From NCBI RefSeq assembly GCF_000014745.1, contig NC_008347.1, positions 2,310,001 through 2,374,000 on the forward strand: a stretch of 64,000 bases of DNA, in the 5' to 3' direction. The translations under genes were made by a program, and so were the position numbers. Position 1 is the first letter of the stretch; every line of letters begins with the position of its first letter. Under the pieces are notes generated by a model. The model was not told the origin of the DNA and did no database searches. It worked only from the letters and a program-made list of their open reading frames with translations. Of this stretch, positions 39,924 through 50,504 are shown one piece after another. This DNA comes from Maricaulis maris MCS10 (GTDB taxonomy: Bacteria; Pseudomonadota; Alphaproteobacteria; Caulobacterales; Maricaulaceae).

Positions 39924-40510
39924 TCCGTTTTCCATCCCGCCTTCCCGCCTCCCGCCTGCTGGCCCTCGGCCTGATGGCGACCGGCCTTGTTGTCTTCGCA
40001 CAAGGCGCCTGGCTGGGCGTGAAGGCCGACATTGCGCAGGTCCTCCTTGCACAGTCCTGGACCCGCGCAATCGACGGAGAGTCCGCGTCCACACCATGGC
40101 CCTGGGCCGATTTTCGGCCCGTGGCGCGGCTCTCCGTCCCGTCTCTTGGCGAGCACGCTATCATCCTGTCGGATGGCGGCGGCGAGGCACTGGCCTTCGG
40201 TCCGGCCCTGCTCGACACATCAGCCCGGCCCGGCGAAGCCGGTGTCAGCGTGATCGCCGCCCATCGCGATACCCATTTCGCTTTCCTGGAAAGACTTGTC
40301 CCCGGCGACATCGTGATCGTTGAACAGGCCGGCGAAAGTCCGATGCGCTTTCGAGTGACCTCGACCCAGATCGTCGACGCCGCCCGCTCGGGAATCGAAC
40401 CCTCGCTCGGACCGGCAAGGCTGGCCCTGGTCACATGCTGGCCCTTTGGCAGCCTGGTACCTGGCCCGGACCGCTATGTGGTCTGGGCCGAGCCGGTTCT
40501 GTCACTTTGA
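39917..40510 (+). CDS. Class GN sortase
   Basis: 197 residues from GTG at 39917. One N-terminal membrane helix; catalytic residues His (about 115, IAAHRDTHF), Cys (about 173, LVTCWPFG) and Arg (about 186, PDRYVVW) are all visible. This Gram-negative class is encoded beside a single VIT/VWA target, as here. The attachment point on the Gram-negative envelope is not known. Confidence 0.94.
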   Translation: MVIRFPSRLPASRLLALGLMATGLVVFAQGAWLGVKADIAQVLLAQSWTRAIDGESASTPWPWADFRPVARLSVPSLGEHAIILSDGGGEALAFGPALLDTSARPGEAGVSVIAAHRDTHFAFLERLVPGDIVIVEQAGESPMRFRVTSTQIVDAARSGIEPSLGPARLALVTCWPFGSLVPGPDRYVVWAEPVLSL

Positions 40511-40603
40511 TCCGGCCGTCGCATCATGGCTCTGGCCTCCGTCATCACACTGGTCTAAGCAGGTGAGGTGACGGCGGGGGCCGAGTGAAAGGATTGACCG
40601 GGC

Positions 40604-41386
40604 GTGGTGTTTTTGACGCCCCTTTCCGAAGCCTTGCGCCGCCGTCTGACCGCCGGCGCGCTTGCGCTTGCCGCCAACCTCCTGATCATCATCGGCCTGT
40701 TGTTCGCGCCTCGCCCGGAACCTGTCGAGACCGAGCCGGCCGTGCTCGATATCGTGTTTGTGTCCCTGCCCGAGCCAGCGCCGGAGCCCGTGCCAGAGCC
40801 GGAGCCAGAGCCGGAGCCAGAGCCGGAGCCGGAACCCGAGAGCACCCCCGAACCGAATCCTGAGCCAGAGCCTGTTGCCGAACCCGAGCCGGCCCCTTCA
40901 CCCGAGCCGCCATTGGATACGGCGGCTGTGGTCGCCCCGTCAGACGAGCTGCCCCCTGCCGATCGTGCGGCATCCGCCGTCGAGGCGCCGAACATTCTCA
41001 GCGACACCAATCCCTTCAATGATGACCGGACGGCGATACCTTTCCCGGGCGGCGGAGGCGGAACTAAATACGCCGTCCGCTCGGTCTTCTGCCTGTCGAC
41101 GTCCGATGCCAATCGCCGGGCACTGGCCTGCACCCCGTTCAGGTCCGACGACGGACTGCCCATGCTGCAATATGCCAGCGAAGAGAATATCGCCCGCGGC
41201 CGCGCCGCGATGGCGCAATTCACCGCCGACCAGATCCGCGCCCTGTTCGAGCGCAATGCCTATCCCGGCCGCGATCTGGGCGGTCAGGCGACGCTGGCGG
41301 ATGTGCTTGGACGACCGACCTCGTCAGCCGACCAGATGCGCGACAGCCTGCCGCCGCTGGTCCCCGACCCCGCCTTCGGTGATTGA
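40604..41386 (+). CDS. Membrane-anchored Pro-Glu-rich protein of unknown function
   Basis: 260 residues from GTG at 40604 (start uncertain, another GTG directly follows). Helix about 16-34 then a Pro-Glu repeat of about 50 residues, recalling TonB linkers, then a C-terminal region with two Cys ([18 protein letters not shown]) and no TonB signature. Could be a periplasm-spanning linker protein. Follows the sortase by about 90 bases in the same direction. Confidence 0.7.
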
Positions 41387-41418
41387 CGACCGGCGTCTTC
41401 CTCTGTCCATTGCGACCC

Positions 41419-42435
41419 ATGAATTTTCTGTCCGATACCACCGCGCCAGCCCATCCCGACCTGATCGAAGCGATCGCCGCTGCCAATCGCGATTTCGCCC
41501 CTTCCTATGGCGCCGATCCGGTCTCGGCCCGGGTCGAAGCACAATTGAAAGCGATATTCGAGACCGATCTGAAGGTCCTGTTCGCGGTCTCGGGAACGGC
41601 GTCCAACGCATTGGCCCTGTCAGTGCTGTGTCCGTCCCATGGCGCGATCCTGTGTCATGACGAGGCGCACATTCATCGCGACGAGCGCGGGGCGCCGGAA
41701 TTCTTTACCGGCGGCGGAAAGCTGATCCCGCTGCCCGGCGACCATGCAAAAATCGGGATGGACGGGCTCGAACGGGCGCTGGCGGAAATCCCTGAAGGCT
41801 TCGTCCACACCAGCCCGGTCCGTGTGCTGTCCCTGTCCAATCTGAGCGAGAGCGGCACGGCCTATACCCCTTCAGAGGTCCGCGAACGGGCGGGTCGGGT
41901 GAAGGACCGCCCCGCCCTTGTGCACATGGACGGCGCGCGCTTTGCCAACGCGCTGGTCACACTCGGCTGCAGCCCGGCCGAGCTGACCTGGAAGGCCGGG
42001 GTCAATGCGCTGTGCTTTGGCGCCACCAAGAATGGCGCCCTGGGCGCCGAAGCCGTCATTCTCTTCCCGTCGGTCATGGACCGTTTCGAAGAGTTGCAGG
42101 CGCGCCAGAAGCGCGCCGGCCACATGGCGCCGAAAATGCGCTTCATGGCAGCCCAGTTCGAGGCCTGGCTCAGGGATGATCTCTGGCTGGATCTCGCACG
42201 CACCGCCAATGCCCGGGCCAAGACCCTGGCCGACGGCTTTCGCTGCGTCGATGGTGCCGAAGTGCTGCATCCGGTCGATGGCAACGAGATCTTCGTCCGC
42301 CTCGACGAGGCCATTGCGGCGAAGATGCGGGACGCAGGCGCGCAATTCTACCAATGGCCGGACGGTTCGGCCCGCTTCGTGACGAGCTGGTGCACCACCA
42401 AAGCGGAAATCGTGGCGACACTGGCCGCCATCTGA
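41419..42435 (+). CDS. Low-specificity L-threonine aldolase
   Basis: 338 residues. FLSDTTAPAHPDLIEAI start, SGTASNALAL, HIHRDERGAPEF, VHMDGARFANAL, and the PLP Lys in LCFGATKNGALGAEAV. Cleaves threonine to glycine and acetaldehyde. ATG at 41419 chosen since the family starts here. Confidence 0.92.
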   Translation: MNFLSDTTAPAHPDLIEAIAAANRDFAPSYGADPVSARVEAQLKAIFETDLKVLFAVSGTASNALALSVLCPSHGAILCHDEAHIHRDERGAPEFFTGGGKLIPLPGDHAKIGMDGLERALAEIPEGFVHTSPVRVLSLSNLSESGTAYTPSEVRERAGRVKDRPALVHMDGARFANALVTLGCSPAELTWKAGVNALCFGATKNGALGAEAVILFPSVMDRFEELQARQKRAGHMAPKMRFMAAQFEAWLRDDLWLDLARTANARAKTLADGFRCVDGAEVLHPVDGNEIFVRLDEAIAAKMRDAGAQFYQWPDGSARFVTSWCTTKAEIVATLAAI

Positions 42436-42495
42436 TGCCACTTGCAGGCGTGGAACAAAACAAGTACACTCTTTGCGTGTAGCAGGGAGATCCAC

Positions 42496-42840
42496 ATGTC
42501 GACCGAGTGGGGAGTATTGTTTCACCTCGATGCGGTCCGCTTTGACGCCTATGGCCGGGCGCTTGTCGCTGACAGGAAAGCCGCGCGGCGCATGCTGGGT
42601 TTGCTGGCCGAAGCCGATGCCATCGCCTGCCGCTCCGGTTGTGGCGCGCCGCTGAGCTGTGACACGGCCCTCATCCTGCGCGAGGAACTGACCAGCGTCG
42701 GGCCCGACCTGCTGGTCAACAATGCAGATTTCGCCACCATCATCCGCAAGCGCAAGGCTGTCGGGGCCGAGGAGGCCGTGATCGTGTTTTCGACCTATTG
42801 CCGGGTCGGGATCGAGCAGATCGCGGCAGAGCGAGCCTGA
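42496..42840 (+). CDS. Hypothetical protein
   Basis: 114 residues; AGGGAGA precedes the ATG at 42496. No known family seen. Cys in AIACRSGCGAPLSCD (three) and one more in FSTYCRVG could bind metal, but spacing fits no known motif I recognise. Mostly helical. Confidence 0.7.
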   Translation: MSTEWGVLFHLDAVRFDAYGRALVADRKAARRMLGLLAEADAIACRSGCGAPLSCDTALILREELTSVGPDLLVNNADFATIIRKRKAVGAEEAVIVFSTYCRVGIEQIAAERA

Positions 42841-43022
42841 CGGGCTGACAGCCCAACGCAAATGCGCCCCAATGCTCTGCCGCCCCAGCCCCCGCGCCAA
42901 ATTGCAGGCCGTGCCGACTTGCAGGCCGAGTCGAATTGAAGGCCGAGTCGGTCGCTTCCGATTCAGACAATCTTAGCGCCAGGCGTGCCAGCGTTCGGGC
43001 GATCAACCGGAGAAAGCCACCC

Positions 43023-43514
43023 ATGTTGTCGACGATCGTCTTTGCCGCCGCCCTGTCGTCCGCCTCGCCCGCCCCGGATGTCATGACGTCTGCAGTCGAG
43101 TCCGCGCCCAAACCCGTCCGGGGGAAAGTCCTGCTGGACGAGTTTGCCCGCAGCCTGACGATCGAGATCGAATCCGCCTCGGCGAACCCGGTGGAGCTGG
43201 GCTATGCCGAACTGACCGGCGGTGTATGGGAACAAACCCCGATCCCGGGTTCAACCGTCGAGCCGGGCGATGTCGTGAGCTATCGAAATGGGGTCGATAA
43301 TCAGTATGACGCGCTGGGAGGCATGATCAGGCTGTTACTGCCTTTCGGGGACTCCATCCTGATCGAATTCGAGTGGGGCTTTGGCAGCGACGCCAGCTGT
43401 ACAGCCAATGGCACAAACCTTCAGGCGGTGACAGTGTCGTCAGAGCTGGAGTACACGATGAGCGCCAACCCGGTCTGCACGATCACCATCTTGAACGGCC
43501 CCGGGGGCGACTAG
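43023..43514 (+). CDS. Secreted protein, aegerolysin-like (tentative)
   Basis: 163 residues with a short signal peptide (LSTIVFAAALSSASPAPD). The mature part is a single beta-rich domain: RSLTIEIESASANPVELGYAEL, GGVWEQTPIPGSTVEPGD, then two Cys (ASCTANG, NPVCTITI). The order 'R-S-L-I-E-I-N, W..P...I.PG' resembles aegerolysins, small lipid-binding proteins, but the match is by eye and weak. Alone in its context. Confidence 0.6.
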   Translation: MLSTIVFAAALSSASPAPDVMTSAVESAPKPVRGKVLLDEFARSLTIEIESASANPVELGYAELTGGVWEQTPIPGSTVEPGDVVSYRNGVDNQYDALGGMIRLLLPFGDSILIEFEWGFGSDASCTANGTNLQAVTVSSELEYTMSANPVCTITILNGPGGD

Positions 43515-43541
43515 GCCCGCGCCGACCGGACCTTACATCAG

Positions 43542-44042
43542 CTAGGCCTTGTCCTCATCGCCCTCGCGGCGCCACGGCCCGGCATAGCGCGGATCCTGGC
43601 GACGACGGCGGTCGGGACCGAAATAGGTCGGTGCCTTGATGAAGCGGCGCGGCCGCTCGATCAGGGCAGAAATCCGATGGAAGAGGTCGACCGGACGCAC
43701 CGGCTTGGCGAGGTATTCGTTCACGCCGGCATTGATCGCCTCGATCACCTTGGAGCGGTCGGTATGACCGGTGACCATCACGATGGGCAGATACTTGTTG
43801 GCACTGTCCGAAGCCGTGCGCACCAGGCGGGTGAATTCCAGCCCGTTGAGATCGCCCAGCATGTAGTCGACAAGGGCAAAATCCGGATTGACATCGCGCA
43901 TGGTTTCGAAGGCATCAGCCGCGTCGCGCACTTCCACGATCGTGCGCACGCCAAACCCCTGCAGGATGGTGCGCAGGATGGTCGACATGTGCGCATTGTC
44001 CTCAACGATGAGAACGCGGATGCGGTCGAAACTGCCGGACAT
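43542..44042 (-). CDS. Single-domain response regulator
   Basis: 166 residues from ATG at 44042. Intact receiver: VLIVEDN, LVDYMLGDLNG (Asp acceptor), MVTGHTD (switch Thr), YLAKPVRP (Lys). A basic, Arg-rich tail (ERPRRFIKAPTYFGPDRRRRQDP) could bind nucleic acid or a partner. One of three stand-alone receivers between 43.5 and 45.6 kb. Confidence 0.88.
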   Translation of the reverse strand: MSGSFDRIRVLIVEDNAHMSTILRTILQGFGVRTIVEVRDAADAFETMRDVNPDFALVDYMLGDLNGLEFTRLVRTASDSANKYLPIVMVTGHTDRSKVIEAINAGVNEYLAKPVRPVDLFHRISALIERPRRFIKAPTYFGPDRRRRQDPRYAGPWRREGDEDKA

Positions 44043-44246
44043 GAATTCTCGCAATCGCGAAAGGGAATCAACGGTCAGCCCAATTGTGCACATGCGGCCT
44101 TAACCAAGTCTTGACCGTGCTGGGCAGGCATGGCGACAGACTGCCGCACGCGGGCGGCCGGGTCGACAGGTCACAAACCACCCGATCCGTGCTAGGCTCA
44201 TTTCGTTGCGTTGCGTTCAATCTGGCAGCTTGAAGAGGGCATGGTC

Positions 44247-44639
44247 ATGAACATCGCAGAGAAAATGGTGCGCTCCCTGATTGATCGGGCCCGCGCCTAT
44301 GACAGCAAGGAACAGATCGACGATTTCGAGCGCGACGCTGATAGCGGCGAGACCGATGCTGTAGAGAGCCTGCTCACCGGCGACAGGGATCCGATCCGCA
44401 CCGAAATCGAGGACTGGCTGGGTTCGCTCGACGAAGAAGCCCAGGCCGAACTGGTGGCGCTGTACTGGATCGGTCGCGGTGATTATGACGGGCCGGATTT
44501 CCGTCGCGCCGTCCGCGAGGCCCGCAGCCGCCGCAGCGGCCCCACCGAGGACTACCTGCTCGGCGCGCCCATGCTGGGTGATTATCTGGAGCTGGGTCTG
44601 GATTCGGTGATCGAGGCGGACGTGTTCGACGACGCCTGA
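44247..44639 (+). CDS. DUF3775 protein
   Basis: 130 residues; ATG 44247 is favoured by GAAGAGG about nine bases before, though 44241 also works. Helical and acidic, EIEDWLGSLDEEAQAELVALYWIGRGD and DYLLGAPMLGDYLELGLD, which match DUF3775. Function unknown. Divergent from the receiver gene at 43542. Confidence 0.82.
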   Translation: MNIAEKMVRSLIDRARAYDSKEQIDDFERDADSGETDAVESLLTGDRDPIRTEIEDWLGSLDEEAQAELVALYWIGRGDYDGPDFRRAVREARSRRSGPTEDYLLGAPMLGDYLELGLDSVIEADVFDDA

Positions 44640-44678
44640 CCGGGCCACGCCTGCCGGCCCCTGCCAGGACACGTCTCC

Positions 44679-45122
44679 CTACCAGGACACTTCCGTTGCG
44701 CCGGGCGGCAGTCCGACAACTTCCTGGCGATGCTTGATCGCTTCGAGAATGCGCCTGCCCAGGCGGTCGGGCATGACCGGCTTGACCAGATAGGCGTCGA
44801 TATCGGCCTTCCGCGCCGCCTCGACGATGCGGATTTCGTCATGGGCGGTCAGCAGGATGATCGGCACATCCTTGTTCAGCAAATCCTTGTCCGCCCGCAC
44901 GCGCCAGGCGATCGAAATGCCGTCATCGCCCTGCAGCTCATAATCGAGCAGCATGGCGTCGATTTTCTGACGTTGCAGGTGTTGCCAGGCGGTTTCGCCG
45001 TCGGCCGATTCCAACACATCCTCGCAGCCCAGCCGTTCCAGCAGTTTCGCCACCAGGGTCCGGATGGACGCGACATCTTCGACGATCAGGATTCGCTGCC
45101 CGGCCAATGGTAAATTCGACAT
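44679..45122 (-). CDS. Single-domain response regulator
   Basis: 147 residues. ILIVEDV, Asp in LLDYELQGDDG, Thr in ILLTAHDE and Lys in YLVKPVMP are present. Lies four bases from the next receiver gene (45126), in one transcript; likely acts with it or was duplicated. Confidence 0.9.
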   Translation of the reverse strand: MSNLPLAGQRILIVEDVASIRTLVAKLLERLGCEDVLESADGETAWQHLQRQKIDAMLLDYELQGDDGISIAWRVRADKDLLNKDVPIILLTAHDEIRIVEAARKADIDAYLVKPVMPDRLGRRILEAIKHRQEVVGLPPGATEVSW

Positions 45123-45125
45123 GCA

Positions 45126-45614
45126 TCAACCCTCTCTGGTCGCAGAATCTAACATGGCGGTCGATTCCGGCAATAAGCCGGGTGCGGAAAATGACGCGGC
45201 GAGTCCGGCCAGCAGGGTGCGCGGATTGACCGGCTTTGGCAGGACAGCGGACACACCCGCCGCCCGGGCGCCACGCACGAGATGGGCAAACCCGTCCGCC
45301 GCCAGCAGAAACACCGGCAGGTCCGGCCGGGCGCATTGCAGCGGATCGCGCAGGCGGCGGGCAAGATCGAGACCGGTCGCCTGGCCGAGATCATAATCGA
45401 CCAGGGCCAGATCCGGACGGCAGGTGCGGGCGAGGACAAGGGCCTCATCGCCATCAGCCGCCTCGAAAACACGGGCGAAACCAATGCCGTTGAGCAGGGT
45501 CCGGATGACACCTCGGACCGGGCGGCTGTCATCGACGAGCAGCACGGTGAGACGATCCGGTGATGGTATTGCCGGTGATGGTATTGCCGGTGATGGTATT
45601 GAATGAGCGGTCAT
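45126..45614 (-). CDS. Response regulator with degenerate switch residue
   Basis: 162 residues from ATG at 45614 (GAGGAG six bases upstream; the ATG at 45620 abuts the ribosome site). The N-terminus carries three Ser-Pro-Ala-Ile-Pro repeats. Receiver with LLVDDS, Asp in [11 protein letters not shown] and Lys in LPKPVNP; the usual Thr/Ser after the fourth strand is Ala (FLLAADG), so signalling may be altered. Confidence 0.85.
   Translation of the reverse strand: MTAHSIPSPAIPSPAIPSPDRLTVLLVDDSRPVRGVIRTLLNGIGFARVFEAADGDEALVLARTCRPDLALVDYDLGQATGLDLARRLRDPLQCARPDLPVFLLAADGFAHLVRGARAAGVSAVLPKPVNPRTLLAGLAASFSAPGLLPESTAMLDSATREG
45557..45600 (-). repeat. 15-bp in-frame tandem repeat (three copies)
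   Basis: CCGGTGATGGTATTG repeated three times. It encodes the IPSPA-type repeats at the N-terminus of the 45126 receiver and keeps the frame. Confidence 0.9.
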
Positions 45615-45763
45615 CCTCATCTCCTCGTCCACCAGTGAACCACAAACCGCTGAACACCGGCCTAACGCCCGCTCATGCGCTATGCGGCCTCCTGACAGCA
45701 TGCTGGCAAGGAGGTCGCAGTGCGGCACTGGCCCTCGCGCGCGCAGCGTCACATATTCCCCCC

Positions 45764-47929
<2,166 letters not shown>

Positions 47930-48181
47930 ACGGCTTCATCCGCCGCAGCGCCAGGGACAGCAGGTGGGAAAAAGTCTAAGGTCAGAGATGAAATCCGGAA
48001 TTTGTGCGCGGGATCGTGTTCTCACATTCGGGGTCAACGTCCACAGAATTCGCTAACTAGCAACTCCGGGCACACTAGAATCGGCGAGCGGAGGGCGATA
48101 GTGAACGCGATACCGCGATCACCCCACATACAAATTGACGGCTCCAAGAGAAATTCCCATCATGCCGCAATCTAGGGGCGC
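47930..48181. other. Left edge of the low-GC island
   Basis: About 250 bases where base composition drops from the uvrB level; no gene, no direct repeat found at the border. Confidence 0.4.
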
Positions 48182-49555
48182 ATGAGGATTGGAATGAAAA
48201 AGCTAGGCAGCGCGAGCGCTAATCCAACTAGGGCGTTTTTTGTCAGAATGCTGACAAGAGACATTACGCTCACTGATTGCATATTGGATTTGATCGACAA
48301 CTGTATCGATGGCGCTTGGGAAAGAGCCGGTGGAAACGCGTTCACGCTGAATAACAACGTTGAGCTCGATCAGTACAAAATTGACATCAGCCTATCTGAA
48401 GATGGATTCACAATAAGCGACAATTGCGGCGGAATATCCTTCGATGATGCCGTCGAATACGCATTCACTTTTGGGCGATCAGCCAACGCAGACGCAGAAT
48501 CATATAGTATCGGCATCTACGGCATTGGAATGAAACGTGCCGTCTTCAAGATTGGGCGCAAAATTTTAGTTCGCAGCACTTCGGAAGCGAATGGCGAAAT
48601 TGAAGCATTCCGAGTTCCCATCGACGTGGACAGATGGCTAGCGCACGGCGACAAAGAAGATTGGGATTTCGATATAGAAAGCGACAACCCTCTACCAGAG
48701 CCCGGCGTCCAGATCAGCGTAGATAATCTAACTGACAACACCAAAGCTGATTTTTCGAACCCGGATTTTGTGAAACAGCTAATACGGGTGATCTCGAGAG
48801 ACTACAGTATACATCTTCATCGCGGGCTTCAGATATCCGTAAATGGCATGCCGGTCACGGGTTGGTTGATTGAACTGCGGGAGAGCGCGGAATTCACACC
48901 TATGCGCGACTCGTACGTCGACGAAGTGAACGGCGAGGAAGTCTTTGTTGAAATTCTTGCAGGAATGGGCGCCCCACCTCCTGATGACCTCGAACCAGGC
49001 GAACGAAGAAAAGACTTTGAGCAGCGATCAGGCTGGTATGTCATCTGCAATGGTAGAGTAGTAGTGGCCGCAGACAAATCTACCATTACTGGATGGGGCA
49101 CGCCCAATTGGCCGAAATGGCACCCACAGTACAGTGGATTTCTCGGGATCGTTATATTCTCAGCTGAGAATGCAGAATCTCTTCCGTTGACCACAACCAA
49201 GCGAAGTGTGGATGCAACACAGCCGATGTTCCGCCGAGCGTTGGCTCAGATGAGGAAGCCGTCAACCTCCTGGATTGAATACACAAATGCGCGGAAGTCG
49301 CAGCGAGATGCCGCATATAAAAGCGAAAGTGCAACTAACAACATTTCGATATTCGAGATCGAACATTCTAAAACTGCAAAATTGCCAAGCTTTACAGCCA
49401 AAACCCGCGAGCCGGTCGCAAACATCGCTTATCAGATGCCGAAGAATAGGGTTCGAGAGCTCGCCGCGGCTATGGGCAATGTAGGACTGCCTTATCGTGA
49501 TGTCGGAATAAATACCTTTGAACTAGCGTTCAATGAGCTCGTCGGCGAAGACTAA
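48182..49555 (+). CDS. GHKL (MORC/Hsp90-like) ATPase of a putative defence island
   Basis: 457 residues. ATP site: N-box in ILDLIDNCIDGA (N40, with D36 in the place of the catalytic Glu), G1 box ISDNCGGIS (about 78-86), G2 box IYGIGMKRAVFKIG. C-terminal half contains a transducer-like region and no recognised nuclease. Iyer and Aravind described prokaryotic MORC/MutL-like ATPases in restriction-modification neighbourhoods; the gene order here fits. DNA is AT-richer than the neighbours. Stop and next start overlap (TAATG). Confidence 0.85.
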   Translation: MRIGMKKLGSASANPTRAFFVRMLTRDITLTDCILDLIDNCIDGAWERAGGNAFTLNNNVELDQYKIDISLSEDGFTISDNCGGISFDDAVEYAFTFGRSANADAESYSIGIYGIGMKRAVFKIGRKILVRSTSEANGEIEAFRVPIDVDRWLAHGDKEDWDFDIESDNPLPEPGVQISVDNLTDNTKADFSNPDFVKQLIRVISRDYSIHLHRGLQISVNGMPVTGWLIELRESAEFTPMRDSYVDEVNGEEVFVEILAGMGAPPPDDLEPGERRKDFEQRSGWYVICNGRVVVAADKSTITGWGTPNWPKWHPQYSGFLGIVIFSAENAESLPLTTTKRSVDATQPMFRRALAQMRKPSTSWIEYTNARKSQRDAAYKSESATNNISIFEIEHSKTAKLPSFTAKTREPVANIAYQMPKNRVRELAAAMGNVGLPYRDVGINTFELAFNELVGED

Positions 49556-50496
49556 TGGCCACGTTTGACACTGTGAATTATAGCCTGAGGCCCAACAAGG
49601 CCATCCAGCGTTCGATCGTATTCGAGATTGTCCGTTCGACAGTAGCCGCAATGGAGGTCTCTAATCCAGTTTACATTGGATTCGGGTCCGTCTGGTTCAC
49701 CGATTTTCACATAGCCCATAAAGCATTGGAAATAGGCGACCTAGTCTCAATCGAAGCCGATGAAATCGGGTACAAGCGAGCAAAATTCAATAAACCCTTC
49801 AAGTGCATAGACGTAAGGCATGGGTGGAGTTGCGACGTAATCCCCGAGATCGGTGCAGACTCGAGATACGGTAACCGACCTTGGATTGTGTGGCTGGACT
49901 ACGATGACCGTCTCTCTGAGGATTCACTTCAGGAAATATATGATTTAACAACGATTTTGCCGCATTCCAGCCAACTATTCGTAACTTTTAATGCGGTGCC
50001 GCACAAGTATGGCAAACCAAGGCAGATCGATGAGAATTTAAGAGCATTGTTCGGGGACGGGTACCCTGATGATGTCGACCGAGAGTTGCTTGGTGCAGAT
50101 CGCCTACAACGATTTCTAGGACAACTAACACTGGACAGTCTCCAGTCAGCTGCAATCGCAAACGGTCGACCGGGAGGCTTTGTGCCAAGCTGTTTGCTCC
50201 CGTATCGTGATGGAGCACCGATGGTCACTGTAGGAGGTTGCTTTCCTGAACCTGCAGCGCGTGAAGCAGCGAAAGCTCATATGCACAATGATCGTCGAGG
50301 TTTCCCCGATCTCAAAATCGAGACCCCACCTCTGACCCTCAAAGAGAGTGCGGCTCTTCAAGCTTCACTGCCTCGCACACGCCCCATGACCAGAGGTAGC
50401 CTCAAACGAATTGGCTTCGATTTGAAAGAGGAGCAAATTCGATCTTTTCAGGAATTCTACCGTTACTATCCTCACTTCGCTCAGCTATCGAGCTAG
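49555..50496 (+). CDS. Unknown protein of the ATPase/methyltransferase island (Rossmann-like, possible methyltransferase fold)
   Basis: 313 residues, coupled to the ATPase gene by a one-base overlap. Segment YIGFGSVWFTDFHIAHKAL followed by VSIEADEIGYKRAKFN reads like an AdoMet motif I and the acidic end of strand 2; WIVWLDYDDRLSEDSLQEIY resembles motif IV. The later part (PSCLLPYRDGAPMVTVGG) matches no family I know. Could be an O-methyltransferase-like or effector protein; assignment is weak. Confidence 0.7.
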   Translation: MATFDTVNYSLRPNKAIQRSIVFEIVRSTVAAMEVSNPVYIGFGSVWFTDFHIAHKALEIGDLVSIEADEIGYKRAKFNKPFKCIDVRHGWSCDVIPEIGADSRYGNRPWIVWLDYDDRLSEDSLQEIYDLTTILPHSSQLFVTFNAVPHKYGKPRQIDENLRALFGDGYPDDVDRELLGADRLQRFLGQLTLDSLQSAAIANGRPGGFVPSCLLPYRDGAPMVTVGGCFPEPAAREAAKAHMHNDRRGFPDLKIETPPLTLKESAALQASLPRTRPMTRGSLKRIGFDLKEEQIRSFQEFYRYYPHFAQLSS

Positions 50497-50504
50497 AATG
50501 GCGC

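Noticed and set aside
45600-45763. LexA box upstream of uvrB (GAAC-N-GAAC)
   Set aside because: Two GAAC motifs are present but 11 bases apart rather than the seven bases of the alphaproteobacterial GTTC-N7-GTTC box.
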